Shown here one piece after another: positions 63,149 through 64,000 of a stretch of 64,000 bases of DNA. The notes under the pieces are model-generated. The model ran no database searches, had not been told where the DNA came from, and worked only from the letters and a program-made list of their open reading frames with translations. The position numbers and the translations under genes were made by a program. This stretch comes from Candidatus Yaniella excrementavium (GTDB taxonomy: Bacteria; Actinomycetota; Actinomycetes; Actinomycetales; Micrococcaceae), in contig DXCT01000081.1 in assembly GCA_019115865.1 (NCBI GenBank), positions 62,001-126,000 on the forward strand, read 5' to 3'. Every line of letters begins with the position of its first letter. The stretch's first letter is position 1.

Positions 63149-64000
63149 GATCGTAGCTTACCCTGTTCTTTCGACGCGGATTGGTCAGCCAAAGTATCGT
63201 AGATGGCCTGTGCGAGCTTGGGACCGACACCCGAAACGACTTGCAGTTCCGCAACGGAGGCCTGCCGCACCTTCTTGAGTGACCCAAAGTGCTTCAAGAG
63301 GTCTTTGCGACGTTTTTCTCCGAGGCCTGGCACCTCGTCCAAGACAGACTCGATCATTGAGCTGGACCGTTTCGAGCGATGTGCTTGAATAGCAAAACGG
63401 TGCGACTCATCGCGTAAACGTTGTAGGAGATACAGGCCTTGTGAGCTGCGCGGCAGGATCATTGGAAAAGCATCTCCCGGTATCCATAGCTCTTCAAGAC
63501 GTTTTGCAAGGCCAACGACTGGAACATCATCAATGCCTAAGTTCAGTAGGGCTTGCTGGGCAGCATTTACCTGCGCCAGTCCCCCATCAACCACTACAAG
63601 TGACGGTGGATAGGAGAACTTCTTGGGTTCCTCGGTGTTTTCCTCTTCTGTCGACAATTCTCCGGAGTGCATCTCTGGCGCTTCGGATTGTTCTTTCAGA
63701 AAGTTCTTGAACCTGCGGCTCAGCACATCGTCCATGGCAGCAGTGTCGTCGCGGGCGGCGTCGCCGGTAACGTTGAATTTCCGGTAGTCACGTTTTTTTG
63801 GCAAACCATCTTCAAATACGACCATGGAACCCACCACATTGGTGCCTTGTACATGCGAAATATCGTAAGCTTCAATTCGCAGTAGGGGTTGATCGAATTC
63901 AAGCGCTTCTTGTAGCTCACGCAGGGCAGCTGAACGGGCTGTGATATCTCCGGAACGACGCGACTTATGTAGTCGCAGAGCCCCGTCGGCATTGTCTTGA
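63145..64000 (-). CDS. uvrC: Excinuclease ABC subunit UvrC (5' end beyond the window)
   Basis: The frame is open from the stop at 63145 to the window edge, giving 284 C-terminal residues. It shows the UvrC homology (RNase H-like) domain with IEAYDISHVQGTNVVGSMVVFEDGLPKKRDYRKFN, VVVDGGLAQV and SHRFAIQAHRSKRSS, then a double helix-hairpin-helix (VPGLGEKRRKDLLKHFGSL; VSGVGPKLAQAIYDTL). UvrC makes both cuts in nucleotide excision repair. It is the upstream gene of the uvrC-rapZ-yvcK-whiA run. Confidence 0.96.
   Translation of the reverse strand, partial: QDNADGALRLHKSRRSGDITARSAALRELQEALEFDQPLLRIEAYDISHVQGTNVVGSMVVFEDGLPKKRDYRKFNVTGDAARDDTAAMDDVLSRRFKNFLKEQSEAPEMHSGELSTEEENTEEPKKFSYPPSLVVVDGGLAQVNAAQQALLNLGIDDVPVVGLAKRLEELWIPGDAFPMILPRSSQGLYLLQRLRDESHRFAIQAHRSKRSSSMIESVLDEVPGLGEKRRKDLLKHFGSLKKVRQASVAELQVVSGVGPKLAQAIYDTLADQSASKEQGKLRS

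Overview
The window is a stretch of actinobacterial chromosome. Mycothiol genes (mshA, mshC), the Pup modification system (pup, dop, pafA, ARC/Mpa), whiA, an Rpf-type secreted protein and an FGE-free Suf cluster with SufR together point to Actinobacteria. A naturally fused PafBC and the gene order (helY-tatC-tatA-pafBC-FKBP-FKBP-pafA-pup-dop-arc-trmI, and uvrC-rapZ-yvcK-whiA...pgk-tpi-secG) point to Micrococcales, most likely Micrococcaceae. By eye the base composition is close to half G+C, low for that family. I see no phage, transposon, IS element, integron or CRISPR array. The DNA looks like ordinary, densely packed core genome, so most findings are losses, fusions and regulatory sites in known systems.

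Layout. 1-12,225 (minus strand): HelY helicase (cut by the window edge), Tat export genes, the PafBC DNA-damage regulator, two FKBP isomerases, then the pupylation genes pafA-pup-dop-arc and trmI. No 20S proteasome genes lie between pup and pafA, and the ARC protein lacks the usual C-terminal proteasome-docking tail. 12,250-20,125: an M50 protease, a PAC2-family protein, mshC, uppP, two small conserved proteins, an acyl-CoA dehydrogenase-like flavoprotein and an M20 peptidase. 20,235-21,641: tRNA-Leu(GAG) and mshA. 21,707-28,100: a lipid locus with MaoC-like hydratase, FabG4-type reductase and FadA2-type thiolase, divergent from a TetR regulator and an acyl-CoA oxidase. 28,238-34,056: PepN, a domain-swapped lipoate ligase, two membrane proteins (one probably frameshifted) and ribosomal protein L31. 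34,225-42,624: TauE exporter, ABC ATPase, SerB, a two-gene SDR/FabG unit, a DUF3099-small protein-SURF1 operon, an ABC-F ATPase and an RNase HI with an extra C-terminal domain.

42,736-47,498: the sufR-sufB-sufD-sufC-sufT iron-sulfur cluster operon, without a cysteine desulfurase. 47,691-52,073: an ABC exporter followed by ctaA, a lipoprotein and ctaB, which with the SURF1 gene supply heme A and assembly functions for cytochrome c oxidase. 52,278-55,553: transketolase and transaldolase. 55,662-64,000 (minus strand): an Rpf/LysM protein with a long, apparently structured leader, then secG-tpiA-pgk, sodA, whiA, yvcK, rapZ and the 3' part of uvrC.

The strongest points for follow-up are the proteasome-less Pup locus with its shortened ARC tail, an unassigned leader structure and MtrA-like box upstream of the rpf gene, a frameshift at the start of a FUSC transporter gene, and the reversed domain order of the lipoate ligase. 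No wholly unknown multi-gene system is evident.
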